A stretch of 64,000 nt of DNA, taken from contig NC_067203.1 of the NCBI RefSeq assembly GCF_026262505.1, forward strand, positions 25,463,411 through 25,527,410. Direction: 5' to 3'. A model generated the notes under the pieces. The model made no database searches. It saw only the letters and a list, made by a program, of their open reading frames with translations, and had not been told where the DNA came from. Origin of the DNA: Trichomonas vaginalis G3 (Eukaryota > Parabasalia > Trichomonadida > Trichomonadidae). How positions within the stretch are numbered: the stretch's first letter is position 1; every line of letters starts with the position of its first letter. Below are positions 41,201 to 54,904 of this stretch, in pieces. Both the position numbers and the translations under genes were made by a program.

Positions 41201-44200
41201 TTAAATAAAAGTCATTACATGATCTCTACGATCTAAATATTCACTAGAAACTTCAAATCTATTGTTATAAACATCGAACTTTCTCCATTTCTTCAACAAG
41301 TTGTAAATCAAGTAAATCAATGCTGCTGTAACAATCAAAATAGAAATCATGAAAAATGTCTTTGGTTTCTTACCTTTTTCAACAGGAGAATTTGTTGAAG
41401 TTATTGGAGGAATATCAGTTGGATTTACTGTTGGTTTTTCTGTAGCAGTTGGTACTGATTTTGTTGGAATTGGTGTATAATCAAATGGTGGTTCCTTTGT
41501 ACCATAATTCACATGGTAAAAACCATTAGGATTCGTCTTTAACTCAAAGATTTTTGGCAAAACTTTGTAATTTGTATGAATCTCATTATGATTTGAAATG
41601 AAAAGAAGCTTTGCAACTCTTCTTGACTGCAAATAATAAAGAGAATCATCAAATGTCAAAGTGTTTGTTAAAGTAAAATAAAAATCAGGGAGATTATTTG
41701 TTTCTTTTGTATTTGCCTTGAGAGTCAATGTTGATTCATTTAAGTCAAGAGTATAAACTTTAAATGAAGGACAAATTGAGTATTTCATTTCGAAATCATT
41801 GATAATGAACGAATCCTTTCCAAAAGTAATGGATTTACCACTGTTATACAATGTCAATGTATTAGTAATCTTAACAGTGTTGTGGTTAAAGATTTCTGTT
41901 GGATTTTTGACTGTTAAATTACTTGTGGAAATTTGATTTCCTGAAAATGTTGAATCAGTCAAAACAATGTTATTAAGTTTGAAATTTGTGGCTTCATTAA
42001 TAACACTAATTGCTGTTAAATGTAATTCATTAATATTTGTCATTATTTTTGCGTCATCATCATAAATTTTGACATTTTTATTTTTGTTGGCAAATAAAGT
42101 GACAAAATTTTGGAAAATTGATTTCGGAAACTCGAAATCATTATCAACGACGCAAATAGTTATTTGTTCATCATTACTTGGCATCATTTCGCTTGCCAAT
42201 TTGAACTCATCGAATGTCAATATTGTGTAAGTATCAGGACAATATTCTTGATCTTTATCGTTGTTTGAAATTGCGCAGTAACTTCCCTTTTTTCTGACAT
42301 TCAAATAACCGCTCATATCGAAAACTTGACTTGGATAGCTCCAGTAATCACTAGAGATAGTAATTTCAGTACCATGACTATCTAAGTATCCTTGTCTAAG
42401 AGATTTAACATTACTAAATGACCAGCGGTTTGAAAATGTCACTTTTATGTCACCATTTTTATCGAACACATTAATTCCAAGGAAAAACGGAATTGTTGCA
42501 GTTTTACTTCCTCCCCAATCGATTTTGATGTTCGTTGCATGATCAAGAATCAATGTTAGATCATTGAGAACATCGTATTCGAACTTACAACTAGTAAATA
42601 CTGTTGTAACTGTGAAATAATTGTCATAACAACAAATTGACTTCACTTCTCTTTCAGAACACAATGTCACGTTTGTTTTTTGATTCATTTTCTGTATCAA
42701 GTTCCAAGAAGAGTCAAATACAGTTACTTCTTTGCAGTTTATCTTTCCATTGAGATAGAATGACGCATCCCAGAAAATATTCATATTTTTGACATCAAAA
42801 ACTGACACTGAATCTGTCAAATTTACATCGACATTTAACAATGTCAATTCTTTGCATTTTTCGATCTCTATTGATATCCTCTGCGTGATGTTGTATCCTT
42901 TTATCTCTATTTCTCTTTCTGACACTGTATTTAACTTCAATAACGGATAAAAAGTGTCAGAAGAGTCAATTACATAAAACTTTATATAAGTTTTATCAAA
43001 TTTGAGTTGTTTTTCTGTAATTGCCTCGGATTTCTTGTATCTAACTGTATTGTAGAGTTCGGAACATTCATTGTGACTTGCATCATCATAAGGGATTAAA
43101 CAAAATGCTTCGTAACTCATAGAAATCAATTTGACATTTGTAAAGTCAAAAAGTGACATTTCAGAAACTTTTTCTTTGTGGAAAATGTTTACAATAGTAT
43201 CATCATAAACAGTGAAAATAATTCTTTCGGATGATTTGTAAACAAAGTCATCGAAATCACTTGAAAGATAAAAATATGTTGGTTCATGAGTGAAAATGTT
43301 GAATTTCGGAGTTATCAACATTGCATTCGTATTATTCAAACTGTTCTGATACAAACTGATCAAGTTGATTTCTGTTGATGCTTTGTAAAGATAGAAATCA
43401 AGTGATGTCACTTTTTTAGATCAATTTTTTGGGAATCAATTTTAATTTCATTTTCAGAGAAATTGAGATGTTTTGCGTCATCCAAAATGACATCCAAATC
43501 AACAGATTTGAAGTAGTTTAATGAATCAATGTTTTGCCAATTGATTTTTAGTTTTCCTGCCAATTTATTTGACTCTGAAATGATTTTTCCTTTTCTAGAA
43601 TCAATCAGCTCGAAATTTCCATTATTTTTGATATTCATTACTACATTTGTCAATGTGATTTCGTTGTTGACAGATTTACTTGGCAAAACATCAATTTTCA
43701 CCATTTCTAAACTGTAAAAATTAACAGAATATTTCTCGAAAACATTCGAATCAAACAACAAATTATCAAACGACAAAGATAGTTGTATATCAATGGAATT
43801 CTCTAAATAAAAAGTATCAAATTTATCTGATGTTATTTTGTCACTTTTTGACACTTTAATTTTTGTACTTTTTGGAAAACAATCATCTGATCTTTTGTCA
43901 AACAAACAATACTGACCATTATAGTTCAATTCAACTATTTTCTCTGCAGAAGGTAATTGAACACGAATGATATCACCTGGCAAAGGGTAATTGAACACGA
44001 ATGACACGAATGATATGTTGCTTATTTCGTGTCATAAGAAACATATAATTTCGAATGTGGCATTTCGAAATCAATGAAAATTCCTTCATTCTTGTTATCC
44101 AAATAATAATATTCGTTTTCGTAGTCTGTGATGTTCAGATAGATTTTGTCTGTTTGTGCAAAGATCCTGATGTAGCACCAGAACTCTGAATACTCTTTAA

Positions 44201-46445
44201 GTGCGGATTTTAGAACGATTGCGTTACTTTTATCGTCATATGACATGTCTTTGACAAATAAGCAATTAAAACTATTTCTAATTAATTTAATTGCTTTCTC
44301 GCCATAAAAAACTAATAAATAATCGTTGGCCACTTCAATTTTTGTCACTTTTGTGGAAGTTTGTGAATGGATCAAATGGATTTCCAAATTTTTCGATGGA
44401 AGTAGCCTGTTTACTAATGAATCAGTGATTTTTGGTGATGCAAGCAAAGACTGCGAGACAAATATTTTATGACCTGACTGTAATATCTCAGAATTCTGAA
44501 GAAGAGCAAATTGTTCAAATTTGATGCTGATATTTTCATAGCCACTGAACAATAATCTGCAATTCTTTACTACCAACATTGTAGGCATCGAATCAGGATC
44601 TTTGTTAAGCGTTATTTTAAGGTCTACAACATTATTTTGATATGCCGACACAATTACAGTTGTTTTTGATATCTTCTCCATAGGTAAATTGATTGAGCTT
44701 GCTGTAAGTATTTGAACGATATCGTTTTTGTCCTGGTATCTGTTGAAATAAAATGTTTCTAAAACAGGAATCATTTTTTCAGGGCAATAACTGCATGAGA
44801 AGTAATCCTTGACAATACAGAAATGTCCATATTCACGATCATCGCGTTTACAGCCAATAAATGTAAAAGATTTCGGATCTAATTTTTCTTGTACTAAAGA
44901 ATAAACTTTCATATTCTTCATAATGATTTTTGTATTTGTTTCATGATTGTAGATGTCAATGTTGATCTCCCATTTATTACTTTTATCGTAATTTGTAATA
45001 TTAAGTACATTTTCATTGGAATTTTCAGAATATCTAACGTATAAATGAGAGTTAAACCTGTTGCTGATATTATATCCATTGATGTTTATCTGTTTGTAAG
45101 CTGAATAATTCAAAAAAATATTTCCACAAGCAGAAGTCATGTGAATACAATATCCGTCATAGTTAATGTTTCTTGGAGCCATTTCATAATTATTTACATC
45201 TAAATTAATAATTCTTGTGGTCAAATTTGTCAAAACTTGTGAAATCGATTTCAAACTTACATATGAACAAGTAATATACTCATAATTAAATGACAAACAT
45301 GGTGAAGTATCAGCTTCACCCAAACATGTCAAACTCTTTCCTACAACATTATTTGCCATAAATTCAATGTATGTTGAACTATCTGCTTCAATAATAGGAA
45401 TATCTTCTGAGAATAAGTACACGTGAACGTTTGAAAGAACTAATTTTTCTGTATTTGCCATTAAAATGATATTAGATTTAAAATCAACACTGCTTATAGT
45501 TAAACAGTCGACTTTCTTGTTAAACTCGAATCCAACAGAGTTGTTCAATGAATCGAGTGCGGATCCGTGCAAAACTAATTCTAATTTGTTTTCATAAGGA
45601 ACATACGGATCAATGTATTGATTTTTCGGGAAAGCATTTCGTGTAATAGTTATTTCTGGAGATTTTTCATCAAATGATGTATAAAGATCGTATTTTCCGC
45701 GTAAATATTGGGAAATGATTTTCAGATTCAAAGAAGAATCAAGCTCAAAGAAGTTAGGCAATGAATTTTTGGATGATTCTGTATATATTGTAACAGGTTT
45801 TGAGCATATGAACTTTCCTTTCTTGAAATTAGAACCGAAAATTTTGGAAGTATCCATTTCTGTTGAGATATAGACATTAATTCCTTTATCATTCATGAAC
45901 TTCATGTCAGGGAAGAATCGTAAAGGATCTGTTGGCGTAATGAAAAGTGGAAAACTTTCAGGAAAATAAGCAATCTGAAGACTTGAGAGCTTGGATGTAT
46001 CAATAGTTGTTGACAAATCATCAGCAAACACAATTTCGTTTTGTTCGCTGTAAAAATAAATATTTGGCTGATTTACAATTATTTCAATACTAAAACTTTC
46101 AATATTAGTAAGATTTGTTTGGATATCAGCAAATGAATCATATGGCATACTGATTTTTTCTGAAACTTTTAGTTCTTTTAATGTTTCAGGAAAATATGTT
46201 GAATTTTGAACTGATATTGAACTAAATTTGAAAGTACCACGTTCTTCTGTAAAATTGAATGTTGAATATGTTGTAGTTTCAAATTTCTTAACTGAGATTG
46301 AACCATGAATTATATATTTGTAATTTTTACCTTCAAAAACTACATTGTCATTCCTGATATCGTCTGCATTTACATCATAGACACTCCATTCTGGTAATGT
46401 ATCAGGAGGATGAATTTTGATCAACAGCAAATAAAGAAAACACAT
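41201..46445 (-). pseudogene. Very large type I surface protein, two frame breaks
   Basis: Three consecutive minus-strand frames, 46445-44022 (807 codons), 44007-43408 (199) and 43411-41201 (736), abut or overlap and share composition (N-, S-, F-, Y- and K-rich beta-strand sequence with many NxS/T sites). They look like one gene of about 1,745 codons. The start is an ATG at 46445, about 9 nt after an Inr (TCATTT), with a signal peptide (MCFLYLLLIKI). The C terminus has a Pro/Thr-rich stalk (PTATEKPTVNPTDIPP), a membrane helix (FFMISILIVTAALIYLIYNLL) and a cytosolic tail with NNRFEVSSEYL. The second break is at an A6 run, the first beside a 9-bp tandem duplication. A pseudogene, or sequencing error, are both possible. 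I do not recognise the ectodomain; it is not an LRR protein. Confidence 0.6.
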
Positions 46446-46749
46446 CAGAAATGACTTTTATTTTTATTCCTTTAATAATGTGTATAAGTGAACAATCTAT
46501 CAATACATCATTTGCTTCAAATAAAGATAGATTTCTCTTAAATTTAGGTGAGACCATGATATGAAGCAATACAAAGATGCAATTAAGTTATAGGGGGATA
46601 AAATGGCCGAAATATCTATATTTTGTTTCAATCAAACTATTTTTAAATCTAAATCTGAAATTTGACATCATTTAATAATATTAGGAATGTCTAATTGTAG
46701 CTTTTGTAAAAATATTTAGTTTCAGTTTTAAAAATGCTAATAAAAAGCA
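46446..46749. other. Intergenic region
   Basis: Holds the Inr of the surface-protein gene (TCATTT just before the ATG) and the 3' flank of the CUE gene; nothing else. Confidence 0.5.
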
Positions 46750-47433
46750 TTAGTTTAGACTTTGATAATGATTTCCTTTCTTCTTTGAGAATCTTGCCTT
46801 GAAATTATCCCACCAGCTTGCAGTCTGCTTTGAATCAGCATCCACACCAGGAATAAGATTTGCATCAACTCCAATACTTGGTAAAAGATAATCTTCTTGT
46901 TCGGCATATTGAGAACCTGACTTTGGATAAACAGGAATAGTTCCTGATGTTTGGTAAGCAGTATCTGCTCCTAAAGCTGTGGAATCTGCATTCGATACTG
47001 AATCTGTTGAAACTGGTAAATCAACTGTGGATGTAATGTCATCTGGATATGGAGAAGTTCTTCCATCATGAGAAACACGAACTACTTCAGCATCATCTGG
47101 CCATCTTAAGAAATCATCATCAAAAATGTGATCTAACTTAGGTACATGTGATTGCTTTCTTGAGGAGTGATGAGATTGTGCTGGTTTAGCCGCAGTGTGG
47201 CTTCCAGTGTGATGATGATGAGTAGAAGTAGTAGATGATGATTTTGCAGATGCGTGACTTGGTGGTTTGCTAGATTCTGGTGGTGGTGGAGTGTTTTCTG
47301 GTGTGTCAAGTAAAATCGCGATTGTTGCATCAACATCACCATCTAATTCCTTCAAGAGAGCTTCAATAGTATCTCTCCTGTGGTTTGGGAAGATTTCTGC
47401 AATACTATTAACTTTACTAGCTGATGCTGACAT
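46750..47433 (-). CDS. CUE-domain protein
   Basis: A 227-residue protein. Residues about 10-42 form a CUE domain (IAEIFPNHRRDTIEALLKEL then GDVDATIAILLD), including the conserved FP and the C-terminal LL that contact ubiquitin. The remainder is low complexity: a Pro/Ser/Thr/His region (a run of four His at about 72), a DDD-rich patch with LRWPDD, and a basic C terminus (WWDNFKARFSKKKG). A ubiquitin-binding adaptor in trafficking or degradation is the natural inference. There is no membrane segment. The first ATG is used. Confidence 0.8.
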   Translation of the reverse strand: MSASASKVNSIAEIFPNHRRDTIEALLKELDGDVDATIAILLDTPENTPPPPESSKPPSHASAKSSSTTSTHHHHTGSHTAAKPAQSHHSSRKQSHVPKLDHIFDDDFLRWPDDAEVVRVSHDGRTSPYPDDITSTVDLPVSTDSVSNADSTALGADTAYQTSGTIPVYPKSGSQYAEQEDYLLPSIGVDANLIPGVDADSKQTASWWDNFKARFSKKKGNHYQSLN

Positions 47434-50296
47434 AAGAATTGATGTTGTAAATAATACCCGTCAAAAATTTTCAAAATCTTTGTTAGAAAAATAATTATGA
47501 GAGAGAACATGCTAAACAATAGTCGAGTATCATTTTTTTCAAAATACAATTTTTTTTAACCGAGAGAACGATCGAAAAGTGTTATAAAAATTTTATCAAA
47601 GAGCAGAAAGAAAATATTCGTAAGCTGAAACTTTGCAATTCAAATTGAACCACATTTATTCACTTTAATCTATCAAGAAGAATTGGTATTAAATAGATTT
47701 TAAATATTGAATTAATTCAGGTTCTTTTATCGGCATTTAATAGCTTATACTCAGATTCCCTTCAAGGACTGAAATAGTTATGCCGAATCTTTGGCATTAA
47801 ATATCCTACCATTATCAAAATATTTATAAAAATTTCAGACTTGGATTTGTATGAAAGGCTATGTATCATTAGAATAATACATATACGAATCGAGGACAAT
47901 TTAAATAGCAATTTATGATTTCTGTAATCAATTTTATTGTGAAAAAAATTCTAAGAATTTATATAATTAATTTTGATTTTATAGATGATTCTTCTAATAA
48001 ATGAATTATGCTTCATTAATTAAACAGAATGCTAGAGTTATGAGTTCGATTTTTGGATTTTAAATTCAAATTGTAATAAACTAACATATATATTGAATAT
48101 TAAACTTGGAGCATTATTTTTGTATTTTTGTAATTTTTCATGCTAATTTTAGCTAAATTCATTAAAATTATTGATGAAAATTCTGAAAATAAAAAATTAT
48201 ATGCTAATTCTCTCTACAATTGTAATTCTTATCCATATGTATTTAAATCTTCCAAGAAAAACATTATCAGCCCTTCTTGAACACTTGAAATTAGATGATC
48301 AATTCAAGAATTCTTTTCAATTTTTCAGATCTATGACCAAAGAAATACTTTTATCATATTGTTTTATATACATACCTGGATCAATCTTCAAGTCAGGCAG
48401 ATATAGTTTCTCGTAAAATATTCAATATAGATATATTAATCATCCTCTCTTTTTCATTTTTTTAAAAATCGAAATTTATACCTCTATTGAATTTAAATAT
48501 GACAAGGATATCAATATAGTGTTATATTACAATCAAAATCATGCAATACAACAACCTGCATAAAAGGTTTAGTCATTTCATATTAAAATCTTGAATAAAA
48601 CTTAGTATTTCCGCTTGGAAATAGCTAATTAGATCATATATAATCAGAACTAATATATATGACCTCTTAATTTTTCAATTGTTTTTTACTGAAAATTTTT
48701 CAAATTTGAATATAATCTCTGAAAAAATAATCATTTCAAAGATTTCAATAGTATTGATTTATTGTGTCATATATAACAGAAAACTAAATCAGTGCTTGAA
48801 ATGAAGATTGGAACTTTAAACTCAACGTTTAAAGCCATTTTGATCAGTCTCAATTTTTTCTGATATTTTTATTAAAATTATATTTTATATATATCAACGA
48901 AGGCTAGTAAATCAAAATTTAAGGATGTTTATAATTAGAAAGGTCAATTCAAACTGTATACAATTCAAATTTGAGAATAAAATTATTGTGAAGCAATTCA
49001 ATAATATAAGGACAAATTTACAGGTTAATTAATAAATTAAAAGTTGAAATGTGGCATATATTTCGAAGAAATCAATAATGGATAACGCAGACTGCAAGGA
49101 GCCGCATATTCGTCATTTTGAAATTTCAAATTTCCATAATTGACAAGAAATAACGATCTTTGAAAAGTGCGGTTGGATTGGTATAAAAACAAAAGATGCG
49201 AAATATCAAAATGAAGTGCAATAAAATAATCGTTGCCTGTAAAACAAATCCTAAGAAATTTTTGTATAAAATTTTGAAAATTTGAATTCAATATTTTCTG
49301 AATACCTGTATGTCAATGATAGTCATGGGTCCACTTCCTGTCTATATTCATATGATAATAAATTAAATCAGTTGTTCAATATTTAAAGTCATATATTTCA
49401 AATATCACTGAATTCCAATTTTTCAAGAAGAAATAGAACTCGCTCAATATCTATGTCCGAGCAATCAGAATAATCATCATAAATTCATTCATATCTCATC
49501 CATAAATGACAATTACTCGAAAAGAAATCTTAGAAATAAAAAAATATAATTAAAAATATGCAAATTCTTGGTATAAATCACTATCGTAACAATAAATGCC
49601 GAAAATAGACTAGTTCTGAATTCAATAATACTTATGACTCTAGTTTATTATCTTTTTTATTATTATTGTATATTGATTCATCGTAGATATGAAGAATAAT
49701 TCAGATATATGTATTGATTGATAATTGATCAACAAAAGTTACAAATAAAATAAACCAACTCTCAGGAAAAAATAATTTCAAAAAAAATATATTAACTCAT
49801 ACTGACAGGTATTTTTATTAATAAATAATAGGAATATACTGTAACAAAGCAAACAGAATTTCATACAAAACACTTTCAAAAAATTAAAACCATTCATTTT
49901 GGAAATTATGTTCCAATGCATATTATGATGAGTTATATCGATATGTGTTTGGATCAGCATACGTAATTTTCAAAAATGATTTCAGAAATGCTAATCACAT
50001 ATTTTTACGGATATCAATATCAAATTTAAAGATCATTAGACCTTATTATTAAGGATCCAATACAATGTGAAGCAAATATATGGTTTCACAAAGATCAATA
50101 AATTAATTCCTTTAAAAATTCGTAAATCTTACATATTTATACATATTTTCAGTATCGCATTATTTTTATATCAATTCAATTATTTGAAAACACGTTAAAG
50201 TTCCAAATTTTTCTCTCAATTCATAATAAAACGGTTTTATTCATATTCAAAAAATAAACAATTGAATGAACATCTATCTTCATTGACAAAACAGTC
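47434..50296. other. Gene-poor AT-rich stretch
   Basis: 2.86 kb without a supportable intact gene. At 48171-48416 a TTG-initiated frame holds a protein-like segment (LPRKTLSALLEHLKLDDQF); it may be a decayed gene fragment. The rest is spacer with no repeats I can see. Confidence 0.45.
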
Positions 50297-50758
50297 TTAA
50301 TGATAGTTGAGCAATACTGTGAGATCAGTCGGATCGACATAGTAATAATCACAGCTTTCTTTTGGGATCTCATTGTTACTGCGATCAATATGATTTGGAT
50401 ATGAATGCATTTTTATTTTGATTTTCTTCTTGAAATCGTTCTCCTTCAGGATTGGATGAATGATATCCCAGTTTTCCGCATACCAGCATAGCAATGCAGC
50501 TCTATTTCGGCGGGCCAATCTATCAAGTTTGACCTTATGCTTTCCCATTACAATTTTAGCTAAGCTCGTGAGGATAGCAATAGTGACATGAGCACCGAAA
50601 TACTTGTCAATATAGTTTGAGACATAATCGAGCTTCTCACCATTAAACTTGACTCTCTTCTGAACCTTCTCGTTATCTCGGATCGATTGAGCAGACTTTG
50701 CTTTTGGATGAGGCATATCATAAGTACTCGAAATCGGGTATAGGGGTTGTACAAACAT
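50297..50758 (-). CDS. Uncharacterised basic helical protein
   Basis: A 153-residue protein with protein-like composition throughout, including GEKLDYVSNYIDKYFGAHV, then LAKIVMGKHKVKLDRLARRN and CWYAENWDIIHP. It is basic and mostly helical, with no signal peptide or membrane helix. A helical nucleic-acid-binding protein is possible from the Arg/Lys-rich middle, but nothing identifies it. An internal Met (MPHPKAKSAQS) could be the real start, since no Inr precedes the first ATG. Confidence 0.6.
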   Translation of the reverse strand: MFVQPLYPISSTYDMPHPKAKSAQSIRDNEKVQKRVKFNGEKLDYVSNYIDKYFGAHVTIAILTSLAKIVMGKHKVKLDRLARRNRAALLCWYAENWDIIHPILKENDFKKKIKIKMHSYPNHIDRSNNEIPKESCDYYYVDPTDLTVLLNYH

Positions 50759-53224
50759 TGTTCAATTATAAAATAGTTCTAATTGATTCAAATTTCTCCT
50801 CTCAAAATATACAATTTGAATTGAGAATTTTCATTTTACTTTCTTCATTAAAAATTACCTGTGTTTTTAGAATTATACTTAGCATGACATTCTATACATG
50901 AATATTATAGAAATACTTGATTTCAAAATCTGCTAATTAATTTCAATGCTCAAATACAAAATCAAATAAAATTGAAAGCACATATTTTATTTTGAAAAGA
51001 TCCTTTCAACCAATTTATTGAACTGTACGTGATATATTTTTATATTTCATCAGTTGCTTGATATAAAGGACAATAAATGCATTAGATTATTAACAAAAAG
51101 ATGAATAAATTCAATTTTGAATGTCAGGAGGTTTTTTACCGGCTTGCTCATGAGTTATGATTATTACATTATACATCATGAACTTAGAACTTTTCTTTCC
51201 TAAGAGATTTTTAAATTCAAATGGAATTGAAGGGGATATTCGGCACGTCTAATTGTGATTTCTTTTTCTTATGGAGAATCAAACATTGTAGTTTTATGTT
51301 TCAAATATTGAATTTTAACTTTTCAGTCATTTCTGCATAAATTCAAAACCAATTTTGGATTATAATGTCTATTATATGTGCATGTGTAGTTATTGGCATT
51401 ATGAAAATATAATATTTTAACTGAAATCTGATTCTAAAAAATAAAACGACGAGATTAGAATTTTGGTTCCTAAAATAAGTTATTCATATAAATCATAGTT
51501 AATTACAAATGATAAATCATTCATCTCATGGAAAATTGAAATTATAGACTTGATGAGTGGTTAAAACGTATTTTATGTAGAATCAATTCATGGCTTACAA
51601 AATTTGTGATTAGCTCTAAATGTTTTTGGAGCAAATTCTTCATGAAAATAGGATGCATGAAATTAAGTTAAAAACTTAAATAACTCATTAAGAACATAAA
51701 AGGTTTGAAAATGGTATATATTAATTTTATTCATAAATTTCACTTTTATACCAAATTAATTTGATGAATTTTGATTTTAGTAATATTTAAATGATTATGT
51801 TAGAATATTGCAAACTTATTGATTGATGTATGATTTTCTTCAAGACTAGTCTCAATATGGGAATAATATTATAATTTCGATCTCAAGTGTTTTATAATTT
51901 TCTCTGATTAACACTAGAATGTGATAATAATTTAACAAAAATGATGGTAAAATATCCAATTCTGTTCTCCTTTCTCTTCATATTGATATTACTAGGAGTT
52001 AAATTATCATATTTACTGATGTCATCACAAATATAATGTAATTAAGAGCTTGTGGAATATTATTATTGAAAAAAAAAGATGATTGAAGAAGGAATTTAAA
52101 ATGTATTGCAAATCTTAATTATCTAAAAGGAGTGAAAAAGAACATTAAATTATATCGATGAGAATTGCAGTATTATTTGTAATTTATAAATTTAGAAATC
52201 GAAATAGAATAAATAGAATAAATAGTTAGCTGATCGTCAGTATGAAACAAGTGTCTTCATGAAGCAAGCGAAGCTCGTTAAATAAAAGTTCAAACATCAA
52301 TTTTCAAATTGATATTGAATAAACTGAAATTTTCAATTTCCTTTGAAAAATTTGAATAATATTCAAATTTATTAATAGTTTGATGAATAGAAAAGATATA
52401 GTAAATAAAGTATTAGTAATTTTTCCCTCAACTGAGAAAAAATTGAGCTGGTGAATGATTTGGAGCTCAAATCACTAAGTACTGATTATGAATAGAGAAA
52501 ATCCAACTAAAATTCGATAATAACAATGACATTGATGAATTGTGAAGAATTATCAAAAAAAAAAAAAAAAAAAAAAAAAACTATGGATGAGCTTTCGTGC
52601 TGTTTGATTTCGAATATATGTGCATTTTTATAATTAGATCCGAAAATAGCAAAAAAAGAGATCCCATGTTGTTATAGACCGAAAATAGATTTTTTCGGTT
52701 TTCTCTTAAAATATTTGAAAGAATGATACTATTATAGGTTTATTATATTATATAGCATATAATCATGCTATAGCCGAAAATTATAAGTTTTAAGAAGATT
52801 GAATATAACACAAATAAATTTGAATGTAAGTTAAATTGCTTGTTGTTTTTAATAGCTATTTAATGAGAAATCCAATATTGCAAAATTCAAATTGAATGAT
52901 TGAAAGAACAGAAAAAGTCATTCTTTTCAATTTCGAATATGTTTCATTGTATTTATAATTATATGGCAAATAAGATATTTAAACTTGATTTTTGAAGGAA
53001 AATTCACAAAATTGAATGAATTCAAATAATTTTTATTCAAAAATAAACTAGTTATTTGAGTTTAATACTAATTATCTATTCAAACTACAAAGTTTGTAAT
53101 TTAAAATATTTTGTGAGATCAGATTGAATTAATTCAAGGTTCTTTTCAATTAATATTAATGACCATATTACGCATTTTCGAACATTCTAAACCAAATATA
53201 TAAAAATGGGAGACGAATGTTAAA
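50759..53224. other. Gene-free AT-rich stretch with an A26 tract
   Basis: 2.47 kb of very AT-rich spacer with no credible ORF. An uninterrupted run of 26 A at 52555-52580 is the only outstanding feature. Confidence 0.55.
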
Positions 53225-53604
53225 TTTTCTAGACATAAAGAAGTTGTTTACCGAGTTTTAGCCCTTATCTCTAACAAAAAATTAATTTTTAAAAAAATGA
53301 CCGAATACGTTTCACAGCGAGAAAAAAATAAAAGGCAAGATAGAATTTTCTAGACATAAAGAAGTTGTTTACCGAGTTTTAGCTCTTATCTCTAACAAAA
53401 AATTAATTTTTAAAAAAATGACCGAATACGTTTCACAGCGAGAAAAAAATAAAAGGCAAGATAGAATTTTCTAGACATAAAGAAGTTGTTTACCGAGTTT
53501 TAGCCCTTATCTCTAACAAAAAATTAATTTTTAAAAAAATGACCGAATACGTTTCACAGCGAGAAAAAAATAAAAGGCAAGATAGAATTTTCTAGACATA
53601 AAGA
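53225..53604. repeat. 121-bp tandem repeat, three copies
   Basis: Three near-perfect copies (start points 53225, 53346, 53467) and a 17-bp partial fourth at 53588. The unit includes TTTACCGAGTTTTAG and a GTTTCACAGCGAG stretch. Copies differ by about one base (CCC/CTC). No ORF crosses the units with coding character. Confidence 0.93.
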
Positions 53605-54301
53605 TTCAATAAAATAATGCAATTAACGAGCGATGAAATCTTCACAGCGTGTACAACCAAATTTTACTATTAATCACTTACGAAAAATTAGGGGAAAACC
53701 TGTAAAATCATCGAGAATACAATTTTTAACCAATTTGGCAAATATTACTTTAGTCATTGAATATTATGATTTAAAATTATATTTTTATGCTCAATATGAA
53801 AACTGTAAAAATTGGTTTTGAAAAATAATTCATGAAAGAAAAATAAGAGACTGAAATAATATTATATCATCGAGTTATGATATATTTCAAATTATAGTTG
53901 GTCATTACTTTTAAGATGTAAAATTTATTTTACAAACTATTCAGAAATTTCAATTGATCTAACTTCCAAGTCTTCAGAAAAAATAAACAATGTCAAGCCA
54001 ATATTAATCAGTGCAATGTTTAATGTGATTTGAAAACGAAATAATTTTCATATTCAATGTAACTGAATCAGATCTAAATAAATTTATATTTTGATTGTCT
54101 CTATGCTACCAAATTGATTTCTAAATCAAATAAAAGTTTTTTGTTGTAAACAGAAATTCATCAAAAGTGACACCTCAGAAAAGCTAAAATATTGAATTTT
54201 TGGAACTTTTGATAGAGCACGTTTTTAAATATTAATTAAAGTAAATGTATATTTTGTAAAGATTCTTTTTAATAAAAAATAAAATTTTGAAGAAGAACAC
54301 A
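53605..54301. other. Gene-free spacer
   Basis: No supported gene. A short frame at 53633 opens in the last repeat flank and has no coding features. Confidence 0.5.
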
Positions 54302-54620
54302 AAATCTTCTGAAAAATAATATCACATAAACTCATATTATTTTCTAATATATAACTATTTTATATAAAAATCAAATTCAATGATCTTAAAAGCGAAGGAT
54401 AAACCTCAAAATTTACGAATATAATGAGTGGGAATATAATGCTTATCTATCATAAAACCATATGAAATATCAATTTTTGCTTTACGCCTAATTTTTGACG
54501 ACAATTAGCAAAAAATGTTAAATGTTAACACTCAGTCCATTTGAATATGAAAAATAAAATTGACTTTGATTAAATGTTTTTATTTATCATGTAATTCTTC
54601 TTGCGACCAAAGATTTGAAT
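54302..54620 (+). repeat. Left TIR of the 4.67-kb element
   Basis: 319 bp, near-identical inverted copy of 58655-58973. Confidence 0.9.
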
Positions 54621-54904
54621 AAAATTTCAAAAATAAGATAGCTTAAAAAATAATATACGGTAGTGTTTACTAATAGATGAATAGTATATAAATTCTATTA
54701 AAATGGATTTGATCCAAAAAAATATAAAACCAAAAATAATTGTTATAATTTAAATGAAGAAGTAATTTAAAACGATTTTATTTATGATCAAATTTTATAT
54801 ATTTTTTTGGATCAAATCCATTTTAATAGAATTTATATACTATTCATCTATTAGTAAACACTACCGTATATTATTTTTTAAGCTATCTTATTTTTTGAAA
54901 TTTT
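54621..54904. mobile_element. 284-bp hairpin (MITE-like)
   Basis: Arms 54621-54726 and about 54790-54904 are inverted copies (one base longer in an A-run of the right arm), separated by a spacer of about 60 bp. It begins exactly where the left TIR of the larger element ends. Gene-free; a foldback MITE is the simplest reading. Confidence 0.75.
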
